A stretch of 64,000 nt of DNA, taken from the NCBI GenBank assembly GCA_951230915.1, contig OX579639.1, positions 24,552,001 to 24,616,000 on the forward strand, read 5' to 3'. Under the pieces are notes generated by a model. That model searched no databases. It was not told the origin of the DNA and worked only from the letters and a program-made list of their open reading frames with translations. Each line of letters begins with the position of its first letter. Positions within the stretch are counted from its first letter, which is position 1. The stretch comes from Antitrichia curtipendula (lineage: Eukaryota; Streptophyta; Bryopsida; Hypnales; Leucodontaceae). The translations under genes were made by a program, and so were the position numbers. Positions 1 through 11,744 of this stretch are shown piece by piece.

Positions 1-492
1 CACAACCTTGTCTTCGTGTCATCCTAATCCTACCTCCTAATGGTCACTATGAATTCTTGAGATTTCCCTTCTAACACCTATTTAGCTAAGCCTAGGGCAC
101 TATTTATCGTCTCTCTCCCCTTTCTCCTATTTAATTCTATGACTCACTAACCTCCCTCCATTGTGTGTAGGTGTGATTTTGGTGAGAGTTGAGAGTTATT
201 TGATGCAGGTATGGAGGTGCTACTTATCCTTTCCTCCCCCTTCCCTTTTTTGATTTTTGACCCTAATCTCTACCCCAATCCCTACTTAGCAATAGGTCAA
301 CCTCCCATTCTCCTTTGTTTTGTTTAGCTTGTTTTTGTTTTGTCCTAGTGTGAAAGAAACCAAAAAAAATCAGGAAAAAAGGAGTCTAGAAATGGGGACC
401 GAGCTGGGGCCCCAACTGCCTGCCAAACCAAGCCTGGCCTCCCAGCTGGTTGGCTAGCTGCTGGGGGGTCGGTCTGTGGTTTTTTGATGACG

Positions 493-594
493 TGACTTGG
501 TCTGTTTTGGCTCTCGACTTGATCTGGTCTGTTTTGGTTCTTGACTGATCTGGTCTGTTTGGTTCTTGACTAATCTGGTCTGTTCTGGCTCTGG
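493..594. repeat. Degenerate ~25-bp tandem repeat, about 4 units
   Basis: Four imperfect units share the core ATCTGGTCTGTTTTGGTTCT, or close variants (the first has ACTTGGTCTG). Small length differences separate them. Non-coding, function unknown. Confidence 0.7.
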
Positions 595-651
595 ACCTTG
601 ACTACTTAAGGGAAAACTGGATTTTTGGCAAACTGGATTTTTGGTGAACTA

Positions 652-840
652 AAGGAAAATACTTGGGGAAAATAGGACTTGAGGGAAATAACACTTGGGA
701 AAAATAAGACTTAGGGAAAATAGAACTTGAGGGAAATAGGACTTGGGAAATAACTAGACTCACTAAAAACTTGAGGGACAACTAGACACACTAAAATTTG
801 GGGAACACGGAGACTCACTAAACACTTGGAGAACAACTAA
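652..840. repeat. Degenerate ~20-bp repeats (GGGAAAATAGGACTTGA type)
   Basis: About eight irregular copies of a purine-rich unit combining GGGAAAATA with GACTTG or CACTTG. The later part shifts to units containing ACTAGACTCACTAAA. Spacing drifts, so this is an old tandem array. Confidence 0.6.
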
Positions 841-967
841 ACTAAGAGAATTTTGGGATTAGCTAAACTTCACTAAATGCAAGGGAATCTACATATCTTG
901 GAAGCTAAACTCTGGAGGTTTCCACAAAAGTCTTGGAAACTAGACTTTGAAACTAAACACGGGGGAA

Positions 968-1204
968 GCGCAAAGCTTCACCGTTAAGTTGGTTTTAACA
1001 CCAACTTTAGGACTCCTTGACACCTCGGGGGTTCAAAGCTCCGCCGTCTACACTTTTAACACATGCTTTAGGACTTCAACTTTGTCACTAGTTCAAAGCT
1101 TCGCCGTTTCCAAAGGGGGTCCACACACTGGAAGAGACTTTAGAAGAGGGAAAAAACTAAACTTTTAAAGACGAAAACATACACAGGGTCAAAGCTTCGC
1201 CGTC
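968..1204 (+). repeat. Four copies of a TCAAAGCTTCGCCGT motif
   Basis: The motif occurs near 970, 1034, 1094 and 1190 with one or two changes each. Copies three and four are followed by a similar block containing GGGGGTCCAC and then GAAGAG, so the real unit is about 100 bp. The start of an open frame at 947-1168 crosses it but looks spurious. Confidence 0.55.
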
Positions 1205-2085
1205 CCGGAGGGGGGTCCACTCAACAAGGAGAAGATTAGAAGAGGGTGTAAGAAAAAACACAAAGAAAAAACACACAAGTTAGGCCACGTGGCAACACAA
1301 AGCTCATACGCTAAAAGCCCCCCAAAGCGGCATCGCCAAGGTACGGTGGGGGGTGACTTTAGGATTAGTACAAGATACAAAGAAGACTCTTAAAACTTCA
1401 CAAGTTAGACCACAACACATACAAGAGAGAGAGGGAAGCTCTCCCCATACAACAAGGTACCAAAAACTTCACAACAGAGTACACAAAACAAGGTAAAAGG
1501 ACCTCCAAGGACCTTCAAAGCTTGAAAATAAACAACAATGGAGCCAAAAGTGCTCCAAAAACACCGTAGAGGTTTCTTAGCTAAAACGCCAAAAATCCCA
1601 ACATAAGTTGGACCCACGGATCCAAAACAAGATTTGGGGGTGTTCTTGAGAGAAAAATGGGGACCTTAAATAGGTTTCCAAGGCCCCACCTTCCCCTCAA
1701 GAGTTCTAAAGTAACCTTATCAACTTGGATTTTCATCCTCATCTTCTAAGATTTTCATCCTAATCCCTAAAAAACTACTTTTACCTATCTACGCTGGACC
1801 AACCTCCTAACTTTTGGAGAATTACTCCAATCGTCAAATGGATTGCGCCATTGGCTCCAGATCGCCGTGTTTAGTCCAAGACCCCCCCGTCCCCCGTACC
1901 GAGGACAAAAAACCATCGTAGGCTAATTTAGTTTTAATAACTAAACCGTGGTAAAATCCTAGATATTGGGGGTCTCCTATTTTGAAAAATGTAAATAGCT
2001 TAGGGTCTCCGGTAGGTGTGAGGGAGTCGGAAAAGACTCTTGGTTGTCTTCGTTCCGCCGTCGTATGGTCCCGGAATGCCGGTCA

Positions 2086-2108
2086 ACGTGGCGGGGACCC
2101 CGCCACGT
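2086..2108. other. Perfect GC-rich palindrome, 11-bp arms
   Basis: ACGTGGCGGGG and CCCCGCCACGT face each other around a single A at 2097. The right edge forms a CACGTG G-box hexamer at 2104-2109. It could form a hairpin or be a symmetric protein-binding site, but no gene nearby gives it a role. Confidence 0.6.
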
Positions 2109-2834
2109 GATTAATTCTTGAGGAATCTCGCCGGTTCGGGTACTTGCTGCTATCGGAATGTCGCAAAACTTCACGGAGCGCATTATTAACATAAAACAAG
2201 CTAGTCTAATTTTTAGTGAGATTTTCTGGCAACCTGGGTAATTTCCATGAAATTCCCGTTGGAGGTTACCAAGGTTGACCACCCGCAAAAGGTTCTTCTG
2301 CAAGTCGGAAGATGACGGGATTTTTCACAGGACCTCTCATGGGGTCACATGAAAGATGTGCAGGTGCGTTTCCGTACCTGGCACAATTGGTCAGTGGAGA
2401 TGAATTGGCCATCTCCTTGAGTTTATCGATGATGCGGGAATCTTTTGCAGATAGGGGAATCTTGGCGAATCGATTTTGTCGTTGGACTCCTGGCATGGGA
2501 TTTACCCTAGGACACCATCCTTGGGCTGTGGATTCCTCCACGGGCCCGGTCTTGCGTTAGTGGCTCCTGCATGCTAATAATCGGGGTTTTGGTGTATTTC
2601 TAAACCTAACTCTAGGACCCGACCTAGTGGCCTTGTTGTGGATCCCTCGGACCGACTTAGCCAAGAATTGCCACATTCATGGTGGGGTTTAGCCCTTTTG
2701 GGCCTATGTGACTTGAATCCTACAAATCCACCCGTTTCGTTCTTTCTACCTATTTTTGGGCCTGGTTTGGTGGGATTCTAAGTCTAAATACAAATCTAGA
2801 CCAAATACTATAATGGGTATGTTACAACCCTATT

Positions 2835-4435
2835 TTGGTTCTACACTCTTTTTATGGCTTTTTGTATATTTTTCTTAACTTTAAATTGCAAATTTCCAAA
2901 AAAATAATTCTACGAGTCCCAAGTGACAAATTGGGAGCTCACACTATGCGACCAAGAAGGTTTAACTGGGGGGAAGATTTCCGATTGAATTGGGTCCCAA
3001 CAGGAGTGGACATCAGATATTTAGGTCCTTTAGTTGGCTTTCATCTCCCTAGAGACGCCAACATAGAGCCGCTTCTGGAATTACTGAGAAAGAAGCTAAG
3101 GCATTGGGCTTTGAAAACTCTCTCCCAAGCGGGTAGAATTCTCATATGTAACCCGCTCGGAAAAGGCCCAAACATGGGACTTCACCTATGGGCAAGAGAA
3201 GTCTTATCACAGGTGAAGCACTATTGGAACGATGTTGAACAGGATTGGCTCACAGGTGAGGAGATCCAGAATAGGCTCCCCAATTGAGAAGCTGTCACAG
3301 GACAACGACGGAACAAAAGATTAAAGATTATCAGCCATATTCCATGGGAGCCCAGGGCGTTTCCAATACAAGAGAACACAGCTTGGATTTAAGAAAGAAG
3401 AAGCAGCAAGGTCTTCTTCCATGACCGGGACTCGGGCGAAGTAACTAGCTATACAACCAGGAGGGATTCAGAGTTACCCGTGAGAGATGATGTCCAATTC
3501 CCCCTCCTGCAGGGTGAAATGCATCCAGTGAGAGTGGTCAAGTGGTCGGCAAGTACTCGCATGTTTGCCGAATGCAACCCCAAGGCCCCTCCACTTGCAC
3601 CGGATTCAATTTGGCATTTCAGGAATGCAAGGATACAAGATCTACCCTGGGATTGAGAAGAATGGTGTTGGAGAAAACAGGACTTATTAGGAGAAGACCC
3701 TTTCTACGCATACACAGTGAAGAGGGGTTATGCCACTGGCCTGAAGAAGAAATTTGAGGTTTCAATAGATTCTCAAGCTCTGATAAACCAAAAGTTCGAC
3801 CGGGTTCAAAGATCATTCACATATAGATTGATGTGGCATCAAACTTGGCCGAGGAAACCAGCTATGTTTCTCTGGCAATTACTCAATAAAGGGGTGGTCA
3901 CCGGCGAATGGCTGGAGAAAAGGATTCCCTCTGCAGTGGTAGGTTGTCCATTATGCGGCCATAGCCTCGAAACTTCTAACCACCTATTCTGGGAGTGCAA
4001 ATTTGCATCTCAGATTTGGATTAGATTCAATCTTTTCAGTAGTCCTTATAGAGTTCCCAAGATGAGGCATTTTAGGAACGTCTCCATTGGTAGAATTAAT
4101 AAGCAGGCTACTGTTAGATTTGATAAATACACTTACACTCACCAACCTTGGGACATCCTTAGGTCATTCATTGTTTGGCACACTTGGACTGAACGTTGTA
4201 AACTTGTAATGTGCGTTATAGCACCCTGGACTTTAGTTCCCTTCAGATAATGAAAGCGGCCTGGTTCTCCATGATTCACACGGGTATGGCCATTAGGCAG
4301 GATTTTAGATCCAAAGTTAGGAACGTAGAGAAACTTGCAGCCATTTAGTTGGAGTTGGAGTCTAGGTGGTCCCCGGTTTTCTATCACCCTGGACTTAAGC
4401 TCTGGCATTTTACTTTCCCTCTTGAACTCTCTTTG
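2835..4435 (+). pseudogene. LINE-type retrotransposon ORF2 remnant (RT tail, zf-RVT, C-terminus)
   Basis: The region carries the 3' part of a plant LINE ORF2, spread over several frames. The frame at 2835-3287 has the downstream reverse-transcriptase signature: YLGPLVGFHLP, then a leucine-rich helix, KLRHWALKTLSQAGRILI. At about 3500-3717 a further broken frame reads like the DPFYAYTVKRGYA segment that precedes the zinc finger. The frame at 3717-4250 has the zf-RVT domain: WPRKPAMFLWQLL, then CPLCGHSLETSNHLFWEC, which supplies the Cys/His ligands. After 4250 the C-terminal sequence continues in another frame to about 4435 (KAAWFSMIHTGMAIRQDF), with a stop inside it. The endonuclease and the catalytic YxDD part of the reverse transcriptase are missing, so this is a 5'-truncated, decayed copy. 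No poly-A tail or target duplication was identified. Confidence 0.8.
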
Positions 4436-4497
4436 TAATTCTTTTTGCTTCATGTGAAGGGGCTTCATGCCCCCGCCCAATTGCTCGCGGCTTTCAC

Positions 4498-4680
4498 AGC
4501 AAAAAGCCAGCCCGACCAACAAAAGAAAACCCTTTTCACACTTCGTTGGACCTCCGCTCACAGCTCGTCGGACTCCCCCTCCGTCTTGCTCGGGGTCTTT
4601 TTTGCACAGATTTTGGTTTGCCTCATTCTTGTTGCCTCCTATCTCAAGCCTCTTGCCTCCTTCAAATGAGATGGGTCCTT
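4498..4680 (+). repeat. Left arm of the inverted repeat
   Basis: Pairs with 6345-6545. It starts just after the LINE remnant ends. The arm is GC-rich and pyrimidine-rich on this strand, which leaves spurious open frames here. Confidence 0.65.
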
Positions 4681-6344
4681 AGTAAGTTTTGAGCTTGTCT
4701 GCACAGACTGCACTGCCTTTGATGACAACCATATTTTCTTAATATTGAAAATATAGAGGAGTGACAGTTTGACACAATTCTCAAGTTGTCCATTGCTTAC
4801 AAGAAGCTATAAATGTACAAAATTTAGTGGCTCAGTCTTAGTATTTTTGGCTGGATAATCACAAGGGATCTTTGCCCCTACTTTCAAAAAGTTCTTTCAC
4901 ATAGAATATTATAATTGAGTGTATGAGCAATCAAGAGTTATTGACAGTTTGATGTCGCAAACCCAATCAAACAAATACAGTGACAATTTGTCAAAATAGA
5001 GTTGTGGTGCCTTCTCATTGTTTTCCATGAACATGATTCTCGGTGCTGTCGAGGCAGACAAATTAATAACATGCTGAGAAGACAAATGATCAAACTGCTT
5101 TATTCTTGTGTATGATGTGAACACTTGGCAAGACATGAATCTTTTTGGTCTTCGGCTCCATACGAGCATTGTCCACGTGTTCATGGATGGTTTTGAGATT
5201 CATGTTGCAAACTTCACTAGGCATTTTGTTTTTTGCCCTCTATTAAGGTAGCCAACCTCTTTCCGATTGCCACCTATTGTCACTAGTTAAGGTGTTTCAT
5301 TTATGATGAGTTGTGGTTTAGGGTGACAGCTCACGTAGCACAAATGTCAAAGAGTTGTACATTGAAAGCATACAATGATCACAAGATGTACATTGGAAGT
5401 CACAAATGTCACCTACATTGAAGCATGGTCGATTTTGTAATCAAACTATGGTTGAAAATGCAGTGACATATATAACAAGAATTGGTTGAATGGAATCTTT
5501 ACAAAAAAAAATTCATAATCAATTTGTTGTTGAAGGAAAAAAAGAACAATTCATGGAACCCTCCTCAAATCTATTTCTCCACGGGGGGGGCTCACCATTT
5601 GCATACTAGAAATATGATAAATTGCTTACATGATCGGAAAGAAGTCAACTACCTTAGTAATCGGTTCTTGTTTTTTTCCAAACTCACAAGATTTATCACC
5701 CTAGTAAACTCATTGTGAGGTCAAAGGGCCTAAACTGGTGCAGTACTTTGTTTTCTAGTTGTAGTCATTCATATTCTTATTAATCACTGCTTTGATAATT
5801 CTAAAGGGCCTTTGGTCCAACCCTGATGTAAACCTGCCCTTAGTTATGCTCATTTTTATTCAAACCCCCCTCCCTCAAAATTCGCCTCCTCTATGACAAT
5901 CCAAGGTAATTCTTGCTGCCCCAGCTCGACAACACACCTTCATTTCCTCAGTCAGACCTTATAATCTTCAAATTGCTGAAATTGTTCAGGATTGCTGAAA
6001 TTGATCTCCAAGTTCAGTTAAAGCAGTTTATTTTGCTTCAAATCTTGTGGTTATTTCAATGATTACTGACCAAAATTTTGTCCAAGTACTCAAGGAGAAA
6101 AAAAATTTGTTTCTTCTCTCGTTGTGGATCAAGGCACTGAAGGATTAAAGTCACTGATTTTGATCCTCTTCAACACTTACAAAAATCCTAAACGATGAGA
6201 AAAAAAGGCAACAAGAATGAATGGTATTCTTCACATGTCGTGTGACTCAGAACCTCGTCAATGCATCACCTTGACATCAACTAAGGGCATTAGCTCGTTT
6301 TGAGAAGTCTGAAGCTAATCCACAACAATGAACAACCCACGAAA

Positions 6345-6545
6345 ATGAAACCAGCTCGTTCGGAGGAGGCGGGAAGAATGAGACAGAGAGGCTTGAAACA
6401 GGAGGCAACAAGATTGAGGCAAACCAAATCTGCGCGAAAAAGTCCCCGAGTAAGACGGAGGGTGAGTCCGATGAGCTGCGAGCGGAGGTCCAACGAACTG
6501 TGAGCGGGTGGTTTTTTGGGCGGGCGGGCGGGCTTTCTACGGGCG
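6345..6545 (-). repeat. Right arm of the inverted repeat
   Basis: Reverse complement of 4498-4680 with scattered changes. The outer side carries a GGGC run (three GGGC units around 6518-6533) that is shorter in the left arm. Confidence 0.65.
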
Positions 6546-6550
6546 GGCTT

Positions 6551-9500
6551 TTGAATTTTTTTTCTGCCGGACTGCAGGGGCGGAAACCATAAACGCCCTG
6601 GGACATCGGGCCGAGGGGGGTAGCGCAAGAAGAAGTTTGCCAATCGGCTTGTTCCCTCTGCCCGACCTTCCATTGTCTGTCTGCCTACTGCTTCTCGTTC
6701 CAGCTAATAAGTGAATGCCCTATTCATTGACAGGAAGAGGAATGCAAGCTAAAGCGCTCCGAAGAACTGACTAGTAACTTAGTTTAGTAGTCCAAGTCAG
6801 TTACTCGAAGCTATTTCATCCATTATCTCGAAATATTGCCTGTACTCTCAAGCATCGCAAAATGGGTTAGCAAGGGGCCTTGCATCAATGGCTGCCTTAC
6901 TTCTGAGAGAGAGGGAACATGTGTGAAAACAAGCTCAATAATGCTTGAGCTGTTGTTGTTCTAAAGTGAGCCCCACGGTAAATGCAGCATTGCGTGTGGA
7001 GTTGACAGTCCATGAACACCATTATCACTTGTTGGAATTTTACAATGGGAACCCTGAACGACAATGCGGGCCAGAGTGGACAGATAGATGACAAAGAAAA
7101 GTGCAGTTGTGCATCTTTGGAATTTTTTGCAAAAAGGGAGGTCTTGCATTGGAGTTTGACCTCCACTGAGTGCTTTTGTGTTTCTTTCTAGTACATGATT
7201 GACTATGTAAAAAAAAGAATTATTTCCACGGTGACTAGCCCATCCTTACACGGTTAGACGCTAACTAAAGCATCTCAAACACCTAAATGGGCATCTCATT
7301 TAAAAACACTTTTGAGTGACTCATGTAGAGCCTTTCTTTTGTTGAATATCAATTATATTTGGAACAACATGTGTAATGCACTTCTCTGATTTTGGTGATT
7401 TAGTCCTATCTGCATTATGTATTTCACAACATGAGTAAGAACATGCTAATGTTCTTGCTCATTTTACGCATTATCACTTATGGCATTCACAACAGTGTCG
7501 TCTGTGATGACTAGTATCACATGTTCAACCCCTAAAAGTTTGGTGTTTTGAGGTCCAAATTGCTTCAAAATACTTGAACCCAAAGCAGGGCTAAAAGCTT
7601 TGTAGAAAGAATTTTAGAAAAGAAATAGTAAATTTAGAAAAAATGGCCTAGTAGGGGCCCTTGTAGGATCAAGTTAAAAATAAAGTTAAAAGTAAAAGTA
7701 AATTACACATAATAGTGTAAATAGGATCACATGCATAAGCGGATGAATGAAAATTAAAATTAAAAATTAAAAACTTGGATGAATGAGGTTTGACTTAGGT
7801 CACACCTTTTCATAGTTGCACCCGGGTGGATTTTTTAGAAACCATAAAATGTTAAAAATAAAAAATAAAAAAACGGCATTTATAAGATCCATTTTCTAAT
7901 ATGTGTTATTATATTGTGCATTGTTTTTTGTAATTTTATATGTTTGAGTAGGGATTGTAATTATTATTGTGAGAATTTGTTTAAATTTGTGTATTATTAT
8001 TGAATTTGTTTGAATTTGTTCTGACTATGTGAGGGAGAAATTGGCCGAGTGACCTTACAGACCTTCAAATCTGAAGAAGAGCCAGATATTGTAGAAGCAG
8101 CCGCGACATGAAATTTGAGGAGAGAAGTGCCAGACAAAGAGAAACAGTGCAAAGAATTGCAAGTGAATGGTAGTTTGTGTAGTGGACAATGTTAATTTTG
8201 TTTAAAATTTTCATTTGATCTGTTGAAAGTAGCGTTCAAATTTGGAAAGTTGGTGGTGTCTGGATTGGAACATTTTCTCGTTTTTAGTTGATTGATCGGA
8301 GCACTTTGGGAAAATAATTGCGGTGGAGGCTGCTGCTGATTGTGGCTCGCGGTTGCCGGTTCGAGCGGATCAAGAGAACTAGCTTATCTGGAGCAAGTGT
8401 GAAGGGAGGGCTGGAGCATCCCAATCTCAATTGACGGAGATCAAATCTCATGAGCAATCCAGTGAAAACATCTCAGTCCCGAATTGGCACTACAACCCGT
8501 GTGGTTGCGGCATCAACCAAGTCAGAGGAAGCAACAGGACTTCGAAATTTTGTTTTTTTTTCTCTTTTCTCTGATCATTGAGGATTCTCAAATGTTTGCA
8601 ATCACCTGATTGAGAACCTTCAGAGATTGAGATTATGGAAATTGCACGAACTCATACAGAATTAAGTCCAGAAATTGGAAATTTTCAGTGTGCCTAGTCT
8701 GGCCTCTTCTCAAAGATTAAAATTTCAAAAATGTGTATCAGTTTGTTACCGGAGAGGTTTGAGTAGATCGAGCCTGAGCAAGCAAGTACGAATTAGGAAC
8801 AAATTTTTGATAAATTGGAAAGAATCAACCAAAACCAAAAAAAATATTGAATGTGGCCATGCAGCATAATCTGCGATCCGACTTGAGTTCTTAATTCATT
8901 TGTATAAATTCAACAATTTGGGTGTTTCTGGGTTGTGTCAATCAATTGGAACCTGCCTTGAAGGTAAGAACAAGAAATTAGAGACAATTGATGCAAATTT
9001 GGGTGGAAATTTGGTCACAGGCTTGTCGTCGAAGCTCGCAGCAGCTTGCGAAGCAGGTTAGGGATGTGCACACGGTAATAGGGTGCGACGCACGGCCATA
9101 GGGCTGCAGTCCATAGTTATAGGTCCTTTGACCATTAATTTATAAATTTCAGCGTTTTTAGGACTGATTTTATGACTGTTGTGTGGTTTTAGGCTGAATC
9201 GCACGGTTATAGGGTTCTCAATTTACAGCCTTAGGATCTAGAGCATGGATTTAGGTCTCTTGGCCACATTTTAAGTCCTTTTCCTTCACAATATAAAAGA
9301 ATTGTCTTGTTGATAATTTAGACAATTTTGGTAGGAATTAGATTTATAATAGAGATTATTTTTAGCAATTCATTCATATAACAAAATTAGTTTATTATGC
9401 ATATAGGTATTAACTATATGGTCATTTGGATCATTTGACTTGGAATAATTTGACCAAAAGAAAAAGAAAAAGAAAAAAGGATAAGAAAAATTTGACCATT

Positions 9501-11187
9501 GGTAATTCAAAATTTAACATACTTTGCATAACTGAGAACAATTTGATGTAGTATATAAAATTACTAGACATTCTTGCATGAACGAGATAGTTGTAGATTG
9601 ACAAGACAATTTGACCTAAACATAAAAAAGAATAATTAATGAATTATGTGTATTATTTTATAAATATTATCTTGTTATGATTAAGTCCTAGAGCATACAT
9701 CATATAAGAATCATTTGACCAAATCTGATTTATTTGACAAAGAATGATTTAACCTCCTTTTAGAATACTATATAGGACTAGGACTTCATGCATTGTGCCA
9801 CATACATTGGTAACGGACTGACCAAACAAATTTCACACATTTGGGAATAAGAATGTTATAATATTATTCTGAACTTTTAATTACAAATCTATTTGAAAGT
9901 GACTCTAGTTACAAAACGTTAGATTGTTTAAACCTTTCCTTAAAATGAAGAACCCCTATACTATTGTTTCGTGGGTTTTGTGAAAGAGCAAAATCTGGTT
10001 TACAATCTTCATCTATATTTATTTGTCAACAAATTCAACCATAGGATCCTTTAGATCTATAACTTATTCAAATACATTCTTCCCAAATTTTAGAATGAAA
10101 ATTCCCACCTATTGCAAGTTCAATATGCTTAAGCCAGGAACAACGCGGGGGGTGACCCTGAAAATCATGCATTGTGTAACTGTGAGAGTTATTGAAATTA
10201 AAAAAATCCACAAGTACTCATTGGAAGTCAAGCTATTGTAGATGTTCTCTATTTTCCACAAAAAATTCCAAGGATGAATATTTGTGGGTCTATCCTACAA
10301 TAGAGAATTCCTTATCATTCATCGGACACTTATTGTCCATGGCATCCTTCCTAGGTTAAACTTCAACAAGTAGGTTTATTAGCCCTTAGTTAATCAAAAG
10401 GTGATGTTTTTGTTTCAAAATAAAAACACGTGTTCTATGACTTGTGTGTTTTAGTCAATATGTTGGAAAATGGATTGAGGGTATACAAAAAAAATTCAAT
10501 CCCTCCAAAAATCATATTCATCTTTAAAAAAATATAAAACTGGAAGGCGGTACTTGATGAAAGAAAAAAACTAAATTGCTAATAACTTTGACAAGAAATT
10601 GAGAGTTATAAATCCTAACATTCATAATGCTCTAGTAAGCAATATATATCCTATGTTTTTATTTCTATTTAAAAAAATTCAAATTAAGTACAAAAAACAA
10701 CTTCAAATGTTTTTTCTACCTTCATTGCCATAAAATAAAACTCCTCATAATTTTTATCTCATTATTCAAATTTAAATGGTTTGATTGTTTTTATATAGTC
10801 ATCAATCTAAACAATCATATAAAATTATGTAATCTCTTTTTGGAATATATTTTTAGCTGCCCATTGTTATTGAAATCGGAAAAATATTAGGTCTCGAAGG
10901 ATTATTGCCTAAATTTAGAAGAAAAATAAAAATAGAAAAAAATCTCTATTGTATCAACATATGAATATTTCTTATTTAAACTCTAAAATAAAAAAGAGAC
11001 TAAAATTAGGAAAAAATATCATATTGGGAACAAAATAATTCATCTAAAATTAGAAAAATGAAAGTAATAGCATGAGTTGAGTGTACATTACACAAATATA
11101 GTTGTGGCAATGACACCATATAAACTAGCTTGCAATAAAAACTGGATTAGTTGCTTAGGTTCCTAAATTCATGTATAGGCATTTACT
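6551..11187. other. AT-rich intergenic sequence
   Basis: No coding region, RNA gene or complete element was recognised. The first 600 bases are less AT-rich and have short open frames without family resemblance. Around 9060-9260 a loose repeat of ACGGTTATAGGG-type words occurs, with five or so imperfect copies. From about 9300 the sequence is strongly AT-rich with A and T runs. Confidence 0.6.
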
Positions 11188-11744
11188 TTAATCCCTAAAG
11201 CCCCAACGGTGTTTTCTGTCCTAAACCACTCAAAACTGTCACTTCTGTTGCATTCACCCAAGAAAACCAAAAAAATAATTTTTTTGGAATCTAACCGTAA
11301 AATCTTGTACTTAATTTGATTGAGATTGTGTAATAAAAAATTTCATCAAATTTGACCATACGGATTGGAAGATACTAGTATTCAAAGTTGGACAAAAAAA
11401 ATTTATTCAAGAAGATGCTTATTTTGCCCAAACAACAAGATTGTCCATAACTTTCTCATCCCTAATCCAAATAAAATGAACCCATGTTGACAAAATATAA
11501 TATTTTACAAAAAAAAACTTCAAAATTATTTTGACTTTTTGTGATTTTTTTTGTGCTACCCGCCAATCTCCCTTTTTGACTTATTGTGCCATAACATAAC
11601 TTTTGCTCCCATATACCAATCGAAACAAAAATTATATATCCACAAAGCTCCCAACCTCAAAAAAATTCACTACAAATTGAGACAATAGGAACCTACATGG
11701 ACCCAAGTTGTCCTCCGAAAGGAGAAACAATCCTTTAGGGTATA
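11188..11744. mobile_element. Degenerate TTAA-type inverted-repeat element (piggyBac-like MITE)
   Basis: The left end reads TTAATCCCTAAAGCCCC. The right end near 11731-11744 reads CCTTTAGGGTATA, a damaged CTTTAGGGGTTAA. Internal sequence resembles the element at 21475-22251 (a block of CACTCAAAA, then TTTCTACATTCA-type words, then AAAAAAA), which supports common origin. Non-coding. Confidence 0.45.

Larger units (their letters stand above)
1..2834. other. Gene-poor, repeat-rich sequence of unknown class
   Basis: No convincing coding region is seen. The stretch is more GC-rich than the sequence after 6.6 kb and carries several degenerate short repeat blocks, listed separately. The density of repeats, the C-rich blocks (for example around 1885-1905) and the LINE remnant that follows suggest decayed transposon sequence, possibly an LTR or untranslated leader. 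I could not find paired long terminal repeats. The open frames at 1977-2303 and 2266-2541 (minus) and 2312-2560 (plus) match no family I recognise; the last could be a remnant of a LINE first ORF, but this is weak. Confidence 0.4.
4498..6550. mobile_element. Non-coding element bounded by ~180-bp inverted repeats
   Basis: Sequence at about 4498-4680 on the plus strand matches the reverse complement of about 6345-6545. The best-conserved core contains TTCGTTGGACCTCCGCTC, then CTCCGTCTTGCTCGGGG (one change) and GGTTTGCCTCA. The arms differ by perhaps 15%. The interior (4681-6340) is AT-rich with no recognisable coding, so this would be a non-autonomous foldback or Mutator-like element of about 2 kb. 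Exact ends and a target duplication could not be fixed because the outermost bases (AAAAAGCC on the left, GGGCTTTT on the right) are degenerate. Two independently inserted copies of one repeat in opposite orientation is the alternative. Confidence 0.55.
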
